Shown here piece by piece: positions 1 to 10,694 of a stretch of 64,000 nt of DNA (within the stretch, counting starts at the first letter, position 1; every line of letters begins with the position of its first letter). The notes below the pieces were generated by a model that was given only the letters and a program-made list of their open reading frames with translations, made no database searches and was not told where the DNA came from. A program made the translations under genes and the position numbers. Origin of the DNA: Adiantum capillus-veneris (taxonomy: Eukaryota; Streptophyta; Polypodiopsida; Polypodiales; Pteridaceae); NCBI GenBank assembly GCA_014529385.2, contig CM043950.1, forward strand, positions 157,949,545 to 158,013,544, in the 5' to 3' direction.

Positions 1-750
1 TAGAGGCACAAAGAATGGCGGAAAATGACTCATTTGATGATGATTTTGTTGCTACTCCAAGGAGGAAAAGAAGCAAGTGTGATTTTGTTGATGATGAGTG
101 TGAGGAGGATAAATAATTGTACAACTTGAAAACATTTATCTGGATCTTTACTTTGATAGCATCTTATTGTAGTGCTCGCTAATTATGCTTTGATTTTAAG
201 GGGTATGTAAGGTGTTATTATCGATTTTGAAAAACCAATTGTTGTCTCTTATGAATGGTAACCATGTGTTTGTGGATAAAGCAATTTATGTAAAGTGTGG
301 TTGTTAATATGTAGAGTGTGGTTGTTAATATGTCCTTCTCAAGCAATACATCTACTTTGGTGTCTTTTCCATAGTATGGTCTCTTTGGTCTTAAATCTTT
401 GTGTTTTTTTTTACATTAAAATCATGCTTTCTATTCTAATTTCTTTGGTTTTTCATCAGTTTCTCTTTGTTGTTTAGTTTGTTTGTTACACACACTCTCT
501 CTAGTCATGATCTACATCTGAGAAGTATGAGCGGATTATTTTTGTGTCTCTGTAGAAGATTGTAATTATAATCCTCCTCATGTCAGAAATATTTTTGTTT
601 ATGGTTTAATGACAAAAAAGTCATGGATATTTATGCCTTAAACATATGGCAAGCATGGTAAGTACTAAACATATGGTAAGTACTAACTTAAGGAGAAAAT
701 GGAGATAAATTTATTCTAGAATTAAAAATGCTCAGTAAATTCCCTACATA
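1..750. other. no recognisable gene
   Basis: AT-rich sequence with no reading frame resembling a known protein. It may be the decayed 5' part of the Ty3/gypsy element that follows, but I see no LTR terminus, primer-binding site or polypurine tract in it. Confidence 0.5.
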
Positions 751-973
751 ATGTTGAGGAATGATAAAAATAAAGCTAAGCGTAGTCGAGTATTACTAGG
801 ATTTCAGCTACAAGATATGTTCAACTCATTTGTCTCGCTCGCTTTGTATCCCTTGCTCGCTTTTCAAGGCTCGTTAAATGGTAGCACCCGCATAGCCATA
901 GCCACAAAAGAAGTATGGGAATCATGGGGAAAACTAGCCATTCGCCAAACTCGAATGAACTTGCAATTGGCTA

Positions 974-1549
974 ATGGACATAGAAAAACCCCTAGGACTG
1001 CTTGAAAAAATGATAGTTAGTTCCTATGGAATTGAGTATCAACATACTTTTGCTATAGTAGACTTTGGAAAGAGACTTAACCATGAAATCATTTTGGGAA
1101 GACCATTCATGCGGCAAGTACAGCTCATTCAAGATTGGGAGAACAATTACCTATATTTGAAGCAAGGGGGATCAATCACACGGGTTAATCTAAAAGATCA
1201 CACTTATAGAGATGTGACGAAAACACCCATTCAAGAATTTGACTCTGTATCTTCAGTTGAATCAAATCTTCCATCTTGGTTAAACAAAGACACATCTATT
1301 TGGATGTGTGGTGCCTCAGAAAATAGGAGTTTAAAAGGAGAAGAATGTATCTTAGAAATGGATTGCACAAATGAAGCATATGTACTTGAACCCTTTCTGA
1401 AACATTTGTTTGAGTCATTTGAGTGGACTCAAATTTTGGCAACAATGGATGTGTGTGTGAATAGATCTATGCCTACTCAATTTTGCAATGAGGATGGTTA
1501 TGACATAACTCCCATACAAATGATCTCAACCCTTCACATTGAAGATTAA
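974..1549 (+). pseudogene. Gag-pol fragment with retropepsin C-terminal half
   Basis: A 191-codon open stretch. Around residues 35-50 it carries the hydrophobic ILGRPFM motif typical of the second half of the Ty3/gypsy aspartic protease, which processes Gag-Pol. The catalytic Asp-Thr/Ser-Gly half is not visible upstream, so the enzyme is incomplete. The rest is the acidic linker that precedes reverse transcriptase. It ends at a stop, and RT-like frames appear about 900 bp later. The methionine is arbitrary because this was part of a polyprotein. Confidence 0.6.
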
Positions 1550-2393
1550 ATTTAGTAACCCAAGGAATTACTGAAAGCTCAACAAGTATTTTTAGACCTC
1601 TATTATGATGCTACTGATGAGTTTGGAGAACATTCAAATACATCTGATGATTCTGGGTCAGAAAAAGAACATGAGAGAGCCTAACTACTCCTAAAAGGAG
1701 AAGAGGAAGAGTTTTTTGGCTTTCCAAACCAAAGAACAAGGAGACAAAAATGGTATAGAAGAGAAAGAGACACAAGAAACTTGAAATCTAGACCTATGCA
1801 ATTAGTTTCTAGTAGAACATAGTTTTTGATGTAGACAGATGCACATGATTGTGTCAAGGAAAAAATCACGCGTAGAAATCTTCAGACAACAAACAAGGGA
1901 CATCAAAAACATCAAGAAAAATGTAAAAGAAAACGCAATCAAAACCTAAACAATAGGATAATGATTCTCCATGACACGAATTAAACGAAAGAAGAAATAT
2001 CAAGAGTTGAAGAAAACTCTAAAAGAGATGTATACCACTAAAATGGAAACAACCGAGGAAGAGAGTAAAGATGTAATGAGTGTTCCATCCCATTACAAGA
2101 AATATACTCTCCAAGATCAAAAGATCATAGTCAAACAACCTGTAAGGGAACGAAGAAAACAGGGTTAGTCCTATGAAGGACTTGAAAATGCAAAGAAGAT
2201 AGATCTAGCCGAGCCAAGAGAAGAGCCTAGACCTGCCTACATTGCAAATGACTTGATTGAAGAAGAACATAGATTTTTCTAAGCTTACTGAAAGAATACC
2301 AAGATATCTTTGCTTGGTCTTATAAAGATCTCAAGGGTGTTGATCCAGAAATCTGTCAACATACCATACCTATGAGAGATGATGTGAAGCCAA
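1550..2393 (+). pseudogene. Decayed protease-RT linker
   Basis: Short lysine- and glutamate-rich frames (for example 1971-2168) lie between the protease fragment and the RT. Near 2290-2390 a frame reading as an aspartate- and tyrosine-rich stretch before a conserved histidine and proline resembles the segment just before gypsy RT. Several stops interrupt it. No separate gene is supported. Confidence 0.4.
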
Positions 2394-3107
2394 GTGGACA
2401 ACGCCCATAAGCTTATAATGACATTTTCTAGAAAGATCAAAGAAGAGACAGAGAAGCTCAAGGAAGCCATATTCATTTATGAAATTGAGCACACAGATTG
2501 GATGTTTCCGATTGTGGTGGTACCCAAGAAAAATGAAAAATTAAGAGTATGTGTCAATTTCAAAAAAGTGAATGCAGTCACCATTAGAGATAACTACCCT
2601 CTTTCAATCATCGAGCATGTTTTAGGAACGAGTTGCAGGAAAAGAATCTTACAGCTTCTTAGACATCTTTTCAGGGTACAATCAACTTTTGGTTAACCCC
2701 AAAGATCAGGATAAAACTTCCTTTGCAAATGAATGGGGTATTTCTGCCTATAGGGTTATGCCTTTTGGGTAACTAATGCTCTTGCCACCTTTCAAAGATT
2801 GATGAGCCATACTTTCAAAGAATATCTGCGGAATTTCTTGGAAGTATATATGGATGATCTATGTGTATATTTATCAATCTATTTTGAACATCTCAAAAAG
2901 GTATTCAAAAGATGTAGAATTTTTAGGATTTGCTTAAATCCTAAAAAGTGCACATTTATGGGCAGACAAGGAAAACTTCTTGGACGTATAGTGTCTAATA
3001 ATGACATAGCGATTGATATGGATAAAATTCATGTTATTGCTGAATTGCCTAGACCAAAAATAGTCAAAGGAGTTCAGGTTTTCATGGGACATTGTGGATT
3101 TTACTAA
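2394..3107 (+). pseudogene. Reverse transcriptase fragment (Ty3/gypsy)
   Basis: The first part (2394-2696) contains VVPKKNEKLRVCVNFKKVN and the following DNYPLSIIEHVL, the fingers region of gypsy RT. After a frameshift near 2700, the palm resumes at 2799-3107 with FKEYLRNFLEVYMDDL. The YMDD catalytic box lies at 2847-2858 and is intact. The thumb follows with LNPKKCTF and LGRIVS. The frameshift and missing palm residues make it inactive. It copied element RNA into DNA. Confidence 0.85.
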
Positions 3108-3165
3108 AAAATCATTTACATGTATGCTATACTCGCAAAACCCATGTATGGTCTGATTACACTCT

Positions 3166-3816
3166 TTGTATGGACTGATGAGTAAAGAATCCTTCATGAA
3201 GCTTAAACAAGCTCTCACTTCAGCCCCAATATTGAAAGCAAGCGATTGGAATAAGATATTCTATATACATGTAGATGCTTCCAATTTTTCCATTAGATGT
3301 ATTTTAGCTCAACCAGGAGAGAGAAAATTTGATTTTCCTATTTCTTATGCTAGTAGATAGTTGAATGTGGCAGAGAAAAACTATACAACCACCGAAAGAG
3401 AAGCATTAGGTATGATCTATGCCATGAAAAAGTATAGACATTACCTATTAGCCAACAAATTTGTGTTGTTTGTGGACCACCAAGCTTTATTGTACTTGGT
3501 CAACAAGCCATGCAACACGGGAAGAATAGTGAGATGGTTCATCATTCTTTTGGAATTTGATTTCACTGTAGTTGTTAAAAAGGTCACCACACACCAAAGA
3601 GCATTTCATTTGTCAAGGATTATTTTAAGAGAACCACCAAAAGGAGTAAACGATGATCTACTAGATGCATATATGTTCTCTGTAGAAATGATACCCCGTT
3701 GGTCAGAAGAGATGGTTTTGTTGATTGATGACCATAGCTCAAGTGGATTCTCAAATACCACTACATATTACACCAGGATTAATTGGGCAGTTGGCTATGT
3801 ATCAGTTACTAGCTGA
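3166..3816 (+). pseudogene. RNase H domain fragment (Ty3/gypsy)
   Basis: The frame 3166-3360 gives LKQALTSAPILKASDW and a YIHVDASNFSIRCILAQ stretch, the connection and start of RNase H with its first aspartate. A TAG at 3358 interrupts it, and the same frame continues at 3361 with NYTTTEREALGMIYAMKKYRHYLL, the active-site glutamate region. VDHQALLYLVNK follows. The HLSRI ending near 3607 marks the end of RNase H. It removes the RNA strand during cDNA synthesis. It is one nonsense change away from a continuous domain. Confidence 0.85.
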
Positions 3817-3879
3817 AAGGCTATACAAAAGAAATCGAGATGGAATATTGCTTTTGCGTATTAATCGTGAGGAGAAAAC

Positions 3880-4045
3880 CCAATACCTAAGTCAAGCACA
3901 CATTACCAAGTAGGACTTCACTTTGCGGAGGACCAAACTATGAAACAGATCTTGAGACTTGGAGTATTTTGGCCAACCATGAGAAGTGATGTTCACTCAT
4001 TTGTGAAAAACTGTCTTCAATGTCTCACATTTCACTTGCTCCTAA
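3880..4045 (+). pseudogene. Integrase zinc-binding head, copy A
   Basis: In the frame running through 3909-4030 I read a histidine pair, then LGVFWPTMRSDVHSFVKNC and a second cysteine two residues on. This is the HHCC zinc-binding head of a gypsy integrase. It breaks off immediately after the CxxC pair, where an integrase core would be expected. A second head starts about 190 bp later, so this copy lacks its catalytic core. Confidence 0.65.
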
Positions 4046-4089
4046 GTGGGGTAACTATCTAGTTACTTACTTATCAAGTAGAATGTTTT

Positions 4090-4763
4090 CGGAAAATATG
4101 AGTAAATGCCGCCAAAGAGCTATTAAAACTAAAGCAAGAGACTATGCTCTTATTGGAAATTAACTGTATCAAAGGGGAAAGGATCAACATTTGTGTCTCT
4201 GTGCAAATGAAGATGAATATATACCCACTCTAGAACAAGCACATGTTGGATTAGCTGGAGGTCACTTTTCTAGTGAAACCACCACTAGAGAAATTTTAAT
4301 GGCAGGCATATGGTGGCCAACATTTTCTGCAGATTCCAAAGAATATGTTCAAAGGTGTGATGCATGCCAACGAGCAAAAATGCCAACAAGGGTAGATAGC
4401 ATGCCTTTAAGACCAATGATGGGGGCTAGAGCTTTTGCAAAATGAGGCATAGATTTTGTCGGGCCAATACAGCCACCTCCTTATAGAACTCAAGCTCAAT
4501 ATATCATTGTAGCTACAGACTATTTGACCAAGTGGGTAGAGGCTAAGGCAACCAGGAAGAATGATCCCAAGTTTAAGAAAAAGGGGAACGAACCATTTAT
4601 CATTGAAGACATATCTCCACGTGGAACAATTAAGTTGTCCACTCTAGATGTTGAACCAATGGCAAACTGGATTAGTGGATGCCGCTTAAAGAAGTACCAC
4701 TTGCCACTAACCAATGAATTGCTAGAGAAAATGCATGTAGCAAAGCAAAGAAAGATTAAATGA
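4090..4763 (+). pseudogene. Integrase fragment, copy B head plus partial core and C-terminus
   Basis: The frame 4191-4445 has a histidine pair, GIWWPTFSADSKEYVQRC and DACQRAK, a second HHCC head. A TGA at 4443 interrupts it, then the core begins with GIDFVGPIQPPP (first catalytic Asp) and TDYLTKWVEAKATRK. Right after this, at about 4560, the sequence jumps to a C-terminal stretch reading PRGTIKLSTLDVEPMANW and RLKKYHLP. The segment with the second Asp and the Glu is missing, so the core is internally deleted. Confidence 0.75.
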
Positions 4764-5359
4764 CAACAGGTTATTGATGAGGCTCAAGAGGAAGCTCGAC
4801 TTCGAGTACTCAAGAGAGAAGCTGATTTGGATGATCAATGGTTGGATGTAATGGACCTTCGCATTACGGTACAATTGAAAAATAACAACACAAATGCATT
4901 AGTAGATACCGAAGTTCAAATGAATGCAGTCAGTTATTTCACTTACAAGAAAGCTACGAATCAGTCTTTAGCATCGAGAATATCTGGTATCAAAGGATGC
5001 AACAAAAACCCAACACCGACATTGGGAGTAGTGTGATAGTACATGGATGTTCATGCCCTCATCAATTTGTATGCATACCAGATGAACATATGAATGAAAC
5101 AATGATTCTCGGAAGCTCATGGATGCGCACATACAAGGTAGTACCAGATTGGAACATCAATCGACTCAAGCTATCACTTAAAGGAGGACAACTCTTAGTT
5201 CCAATTGCATTGAACAAAGAGGAATGGAAAATAGGTTGCCCACAACAGAAACCAGGGAGTAATCAATCTACTTCCTCCTCTATACAATCAAATGCTACAA
5301 GTAGCAAGCAAGGAGTCAGGAAACTTTGGGTACCAAAAGCACAAATCAAGGACAATTAA
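4764..5359 (+). pseudogene. Second retropepsin-like frame downstream of integrase
   Basis: Two overlapping frames (4827-5036 and 4997-5359) read LRITVQLKNNNTNALVDTE, an Asp-Thr that could mark a retropepsin active site with the Gly lost. They continue as ETMILGSSWMRTYKVVPDW, which has the ILG-x-x-W pattern of the second half of the fold. A lysine/serine-rich tail ends with KLWVPKAQIKDN. A similar order, with a near-identical WVPK motif, occurs at 38230-39075. Placement of a protease-like domain after integrase is unusual. Assignment is by motif only. Confidence 0.5.
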
Positions 5360-5495
5360 TCTCAAATTTGGATGTCCAAAAACTCATCTACCATACTGAA
5401 GAAAGTTTCCCATCTGACAAATCCAAGAAAAACATCTTTCAAAAGAGAAACTAGCACTAGATGGGTTTAGAAACCAAAGGAGCATTTATCTTCTC
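5360..5495. other. junction sequence, no feature recognised
   Basis: Lies between the retropepsin-like frame and the end of the minus-strand chromovirus copy. No LTR terminus is present where the 3' LTR of that copy should start. Confidence 0.4.
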
Positions 5496-5838
5496 CACAA
5501 ATCATAGTCGTCTTCGACTATGGGGTAGAGAAGATAAATCATATTCATTAGTCCTTTTCGTAGCGGGTAGAGGATCCCTATGTTATCCTACAACATCGTT
5601 TGAGAATGGATGACTCATCCATTTGGTGCTTGAGAGCCTAAGCTTCCGCAAGAATGTCTCCAAATTAGTCCTATCAGTCTTCCATAGTAGAGTGACAATC
5701 TCTACTTGGTGTTCAGGAGACGTCATCTCCGCAAACTTGATCTAAGTATGTATACTACTTCATTTTTGTGCACAATAAAGAAAAAGAGAGTCTTATAAAA
5801 CAAAAAATTTGTTCATTTTAAACATTTTGTACATTTGC

Positions 5839-6156
5839 TTACTCTAGGGAAGCATTGTAAGCATTGACAAGGTTTAGGTTATCCTTTAATTGTATGCCTT
5901 GCATCCATCTAGCATCTTCAAAAGGATAATTCTTAAACTTGATAAGATATCGTCGGATAGTCTTACCGCCTCTTAGTACCTTGTCTTCATGTCGGAGAAT
6001 GGACTCGGGCTGCAACACCTCTTCTTGGTCCTCGATCTCCGGTGGGTCTTCAATAGTTGGTTCTCGAGGTGGATCTCCTTTGTAAGGCTTTAGTAGGCTC
6101 ACATGGAAAGCATTGTGTATGAGCCAATGACTGGGAAACTTGAGTTGATAGGCCAT
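5839..6156 (-). pseudogene. Integrase C-terminus with chromodomain
   Basis: The 105 codons contain the end of the GPY/F-type integrase tail (MAYQLKFPSHWLIHNAFHVS, LLKPYKG). An acidic linker follows, then about residues 54-90 with SILRHEDKVLRGG, YLIKFKNYP and an aromatic-rich RWM. This matches the chromodomain that chromovirus integrases use to read histone marks and direct insertion. Here the frame is open through the chromodomain, unlike the young copy, which has a TAG just before it. Confidence 0.8.
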
Positions 6157-6955
6157 CTCATTGATTGTTCTAAGAATCTGGAAGGGACCATAGTACCTTT
6201 TGCTAACTTAGCATAGTACTTTTGGTGTCCTGTAGGATTCTTGCCTGTCGTGTGCCTTAATCGAGCCTTGAGAAATTTAAGCAAGACCCAATCATTTTCT
6301 TTAAAGGCTTGAGCTCTTCTTTGCTTATCAGCAACAACAACCTTTTGCCTTTGCTGTGAGATAGAGATAGCATCCTTAATCTTTTGGAAAGACGCTTGTA
6401 GGTCTCAGTTATACTCATCTGCACAGTAGAAGATCTTCCCGTGTACCTTAAGTAGCAAGGGACTTTTTTATCTTCCCTCAATTACCTCAAAAGGTGCTTT
6501 TCCCATGGAAGTATGTACAGTGTTATTGTAGGCATAATCCACTAAGGGTAAGTTTGATCTACGTCCGTTACATAGGCTTTTAGTAGATCGAGGATTGTTA
6601 GGTTAGCTATTTCACTTTGGCCATCTGTTTGCGGGTGATAGGCCAAAGAGAAGTTTATCCTTGTTCCTAGATTCTCAAAGAGACCCTTCGAGAAGTTACT
6701 AGTCATTCTAGGATCTCTATCCGACACTATGGACATTGGCAAGCCATGGTACTTGAAGATTTGTGAAATGAAGAGGGTTGCCATTTGATGGGCTTTGATA
6801 GTCTTTTTGACAGTTATAAAATGAGCTTGTTTACTGAACCTGTCCACTATCATCCATATTCCCGTATTCCCATGGATATACTTAGGCAATCCAAAGATAA
6901 AATCCATGGATATGCTCTCCCATGGTGAATTAGGGATTGGCAAAGGTTGAAGCAA
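6157..6955 (-). pseudogene. Integrase catalytic core, broken
   Basis: The frame 6955 to 6542 begins MLQPLPIPNSPWESISMDF (first Asp). It continues with IVSDRDPRMTSNF (second Asp) and YHPQTDGQSEIANLTI (Glu), so the D,D,E triad is present. The frame is lost near 6550, where roughly 19 bp present in the young copy between GATCAAA and CTTACCC are absent. Further fragments (6257-6481, 6099-6284) carry the rest in other frames. Integrase inserts the cDNA into the chromosome. Confidence 0.85.
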
Positions 6956-7470
6956 TCAGGTTGCTTCCCTCTATCAAACTTCGTCTTTTGGCATACCACA
7001 CATTTAGAAACATACTCTTGTATGTTTGTTTTCATGGTAGGCCAATAAAAATATGTTTTAATCCCCTTTAGGGTAGACTGAATCCCTGTATGCCCTGCAT
7101 AAGGAGAATGAGATTCATACATTACTTTCTCACGTAGTGAGCTAGTAACGCATAGTCTATTGCCGTAGAGAAGATAACCATCTTGTAAAGTAAATGTTTC
7201 CTCTTTCTTCCCTAGTGCAAGGGCTGAAATCACATCTCTAAAATCGGGATCAATAGCATACTCATCTATCATAGAAGATAGATCATTGTGAGTTGCTATG
7301 GAAACCACATTCACTCTCGGCCATCTTGAGAGTGCATCGGCTACTTGATTATGCTTGCCAGCGATGTGAGCAATATGAAAATGAAATTACGAAAGGAAAT
7401 TTTCCCACCTCATTTGTTTTTCGGGCAGCTTGGTCTGTGTCATGAATTACTTAAGACTTTGGTGATCCGT
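6956..7470 (-). pseudogene. RNase H end and integrase zinc-binding head
   Basis: The frame 7314-6850 encodes the HHCC head: a histidine pair around YAGHTGIQS, then YFYWPTMKTNIQEYVSKC and VVCQKTK. Upstream, 7315-7470 holds the RNase H end (the histidine-aspartate tract and GKHNQVADALSR-like sequence) after a nonsense codon at 7471. After FDRGKQ this frame diverges from the integrase core, and the core resumes in the -1 frame. The same break occurs at the same place in the young copy (see findings). Confidence 0.8.
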
Positions 7471-8670
7471 TCACAGAATGAAAGGAGTCCCCAATAAATA
7501 GTGCTTCCATGAGTCTAAGGCATGTAGAACTGCGAGGAGTTCCTTTTCATATATGCCTAGATCTTGCTCAAGAGGGTCGAGCCTTTGACTTTCATAGCCT
7601 ATAGCGTGCCCTTCTTGAAGAAAAACAACTCCAAGGCAATCACCACAAGCATCACATTGGACCTCAAATGGCTTTGAGAGATCCGGTAGTGTAAGCACAG
7701 GTTGAGAGATAAGATTTTCTTTAAGCTTCTCAAAAGCATTGTTCTTCTTGGAAGACCATGTGTACCTAACTTTTTTCTTTGTTAAGTCATGTAATGGTCC
7801 TGCTATTAGTGAGAACTTTTCTATGAAGCGTCTATAGTTTGCACACATACCTATAAAGCTTCTTAACTCATGAAGATTCCTTGGTTTAGGCCATCCTTTT
7901 ATTACCTCTAACTTTGATGGATCCATTTGGATGCCATCTTGAGAGATAATGTGACCTAAATACTGAATCTCTTGCAAGAAAAATTCCCTTTTCATTCAAT
8001 TAACATAAACTTTATTCTCTCTTAGAACTTGAAATATTACCTGGAGGTGTTGATTGTGTTCGTCTAATGAATTAGAGTAGATGATGATATCATCAAAGAA
8101 CACTCCAGTAAAGGTTTGGTGAGGCCTGAATAGCTTCTCCATCAAGCAGTTGAATGTGGCTTGTGCATTGGTCAAGCCAAAAGGCATGACAATGTATTTG
8201 TAAAGACCAAACGTAGTGCAAAATGCGGTCTTTACAATGTCTTGATCAACTATCCTTATTTGATGATTGCCACCTTTTAGGTCAATCCTACTGAAGTAGG
8301 TGGACCCTTGTAGCTTATCAAATAGTTCTTCTACATGTGGAATGGGAAACCTATTTTTGATAGTGATCCTATTTAGTGCTCTATAGTCGAATACATACGA
8401 TATGTGCCGTCTTTCTTTTTGCACTAGTAGCACAGGAGAACAAAATGGAAATGAGCTAGGCCTAACCATGCCCTTCTCAACTAACTCATGCACTTGCCGC
8501 ATAATCTCATCTTGTTGAGCTCGAGAAACTCTATATGGAGGTTTGTTAGGCGGTGAACTTCCTGGAAAAAGTTCAATTGCATGGTCATCATTACCTTGTT
8601 TAGGAGGTAGCTCACAAGGGATGTCATCAATAAAGACATCCTGAAACTTGAGAAAATTGGATAACTCTAA
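7471..8670 (-). pseudogene. Reverse transcriptase and RNase H, three nonsense breaks
   Basis: One frame runs through from 8670 to 7471. It contains VFDYRALNRITIKNRFPIP, YFSRIDLKGGNHQIR, a VMPFGLTNAQATFN stretch and the FFDDIIIYS catalytic box. After a TGA at about 7996-7998 come the thumb (EIQYLGHIISQDG) and the RNase H start (VQCDACGDCLGVVF). Compared with the young copy, both TGA codons (7996 and 7471) replace CGA, and the upstream TAA (8671) replaces GAA. It is otherwise nearly collinear with that copy. Confidence 0.9.
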
Positions 8671-10677
8671 TTACTTTTGATTGTGTATATTTTCTTTTGC
8701 TAAAACATTAGGTTCATTTTGCGAATCTTTAACAAAAATCATGTACACGGAGATAGAGATCTTTATTGACTTGTTGAAAGCTTGTGTATGTACAATGGGT
8801 ATAGTGTTACCCATTTCCTTAGCATCTATATACATATCGTTTTTCCTGAACTTAAAGGAGATTCTCTTTTCAGGGAATTTAACATTGGCAGCCATGTGAT
8901 CAAACCATGGAGCCCCTAGGATTACATCCTCATGCTTGATAGGAGAGATAAAGAAGTCCTCTTTGTCCACATAGCTTTGGACATGGAGCCTCAATTTCCA
9001 GATTAAGGGAGTGACTGAAGCTTCTTGCCCCTTGAAAGCACCATCTGCAGGTAGGACATCTCCCATCTCGTAGGCTTGTATGCCTAGCTTGGTGGACAAC
9101 TCTATAGATACAAAATTGTGAGTAGAACCAAGTTCAAAGAGAATAAAAGCATCATGTTCTCTTACCTTTCCCCAAGCATGGCATAGAGGAGATCCTTTGT
9201 GATGAATTTCCTCCTCTTGGATTTCGACCAAGGTAGCTCTAGGAGGTTCATGGAAAGTGTTCTTTTGGGGACAAGCATGGTACGCATGCCCTTGCTCACC
9301 ACACTTGAAACAATGGTTATCCTTACAATAACGCTCAAGCTCTTCAAGAGAGAGTTTATTTTTGCCTTTATAAACTCCCTTCTCTTTATCTTTGTTGGAT
9401 TTGCCCTTAGAAGACTTTTGAACACTGTCCTTCCCCTTAGGCTCATTGAAACCCTTGTTTTCTATGGGCTTAGAATTTCTTTTAGCCCCCGTTTGGAAAT
9501 TGATTTGAGAGGTCACCATAGTATGGTGTATAACCACCGATATGGTGTGTGGCGTTCGGGAGTTGACATACTCCGCCATTTCTTTAGTTAAGCCTGCACA
9601 AAATTGTTTCTTTTGCTCTCTAAAATCCAACTTTTTGAAGACAGTGGCTTTGAGTTGTAGGTCCCAAAACTTGTCTACATATTTGTGAATGGATTTGTAA
9701 GGAGAGAGCTTTAAGCTCCGCCATTCGGTGAGTACTTTGTATTTGGCATTGGTGGACAAAAACTGCTTCATAATGGAAGCTCTTAAAGCTTTCCATGTTC
9801 GTGGAGCTTCACCGTTGGACCGTACGCTAGACCACCATTTCCTGGCAGACTTTTGAAAGTGCATAGCTACATGGTGTAGCTTAGAGGACTCCGTGAAGCC
9901 CTCATCTCCAAACGCCGCATCAATTTTTTGTATAAAGGCCAAGACTTTGTCCGTAGCACCAAAAGTGCCATCGTAGGTAAGGAAAGAGATGCTCTTTCCT
10001 CCCTCTTTGAACTTCTTGAGCTTGGATGACCTCTTCCACGCGGCATAGGATTTCCTATGGACTCTTCTTTTTGATGGTTCAAAGGTTGCACCATCACTTT
10101 CTTCAGAAGATGAAGAATTTGAGAAAGATGGAGAAGAGGGTGACCTCTTTCTCGCCTTTTTCTTGCCTTGATCTTCGTTGTCTTCACCATCACTTTCATG
10201 AGAGGAAGAGGATGAAGAAGATGGAGAGGAGGGTGTCCTCTTTCTCGCATTTTTCTTCTCTTGCTTTTTGTCATCCCTCTTTGAATTATGGTGTGGAGAA
10301 GTATGAGATGGTCTTCTCCATTTTGGAGACAATAGAGAGTGTTTAGCTCGTTGTCTTTCTGGAGCCATCTCTGTTGAGGTGGCGGGAGACTCACTTCTTT
10401 CTCGTTCCTTTGGTGGAGGATCTTGATTTCTCCTTTGAGAAGGAGACGTGTCATCAAGGAGAAAATTTATGAGTGCTTCATAGGGATCCTCTTCTTCTTT
10501 CTGAATCGGAGAGACACCTCTTTTGGAAATCTCACAAGGAGGCTTCCTAGGTGCTCTTTCGTCATGGTGGGGAGCTTGGAGAATCCCATGATCACGAAGC
10601 TGCCATTGCGCTTCACTTTGGAGGGATGGATTGCCCATGGCTTGTTGAAGCCTAGAAACAAGATAGTTAACAAGCAT
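8671..10677 (-). pseudogene. Gag-protease frame of old chromovirus
   Basis: A 668-codon open stretch. The N-terminal third is rich in Arg/Ser/Pro/Lys with long serine runs. The Gag core starts near residue 230 (SISFLTYDGTFGATDKVLAF) and includes KWWSSVRSNGEAPRTWKAL. The nucleocapsid knuckle CFKCGEQGHAYHAC lies near residue 450. The protease motif reads FELGSTHNF, where the young copy has FDPGS, so the catalytic Asp is Glu here. Compared with the young copy it lacks about the first 27 residues. It ends at a G-to-T nonsense codon. Confidence 0.85.
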
Positions 10678-10694
10678 CGGGGCATCATTACTAG

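Larger units (their letters stand above)
751..5359 (+). mobile_element. Degenerate, mosaic Ty3/gypsy retrotransposon interior
   Basis: Broken frames run in Ty3/gypsy order: retropepsin, reverse transcriptase, RNase H, integrase. A further retropepsin-like frame follows. The integrase style (a TDYLTKWVEA core stretch and a PRGTIKLSTLD tail) resembles the Athila/Tat side of the family. No LTR is visible at either end. Two zinc-binding integrase heads occur about 300 bp apart, suggesting that two related elements were joined near 4040. Many stops and frameshifts show it is dead. Confidence 0.8.
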
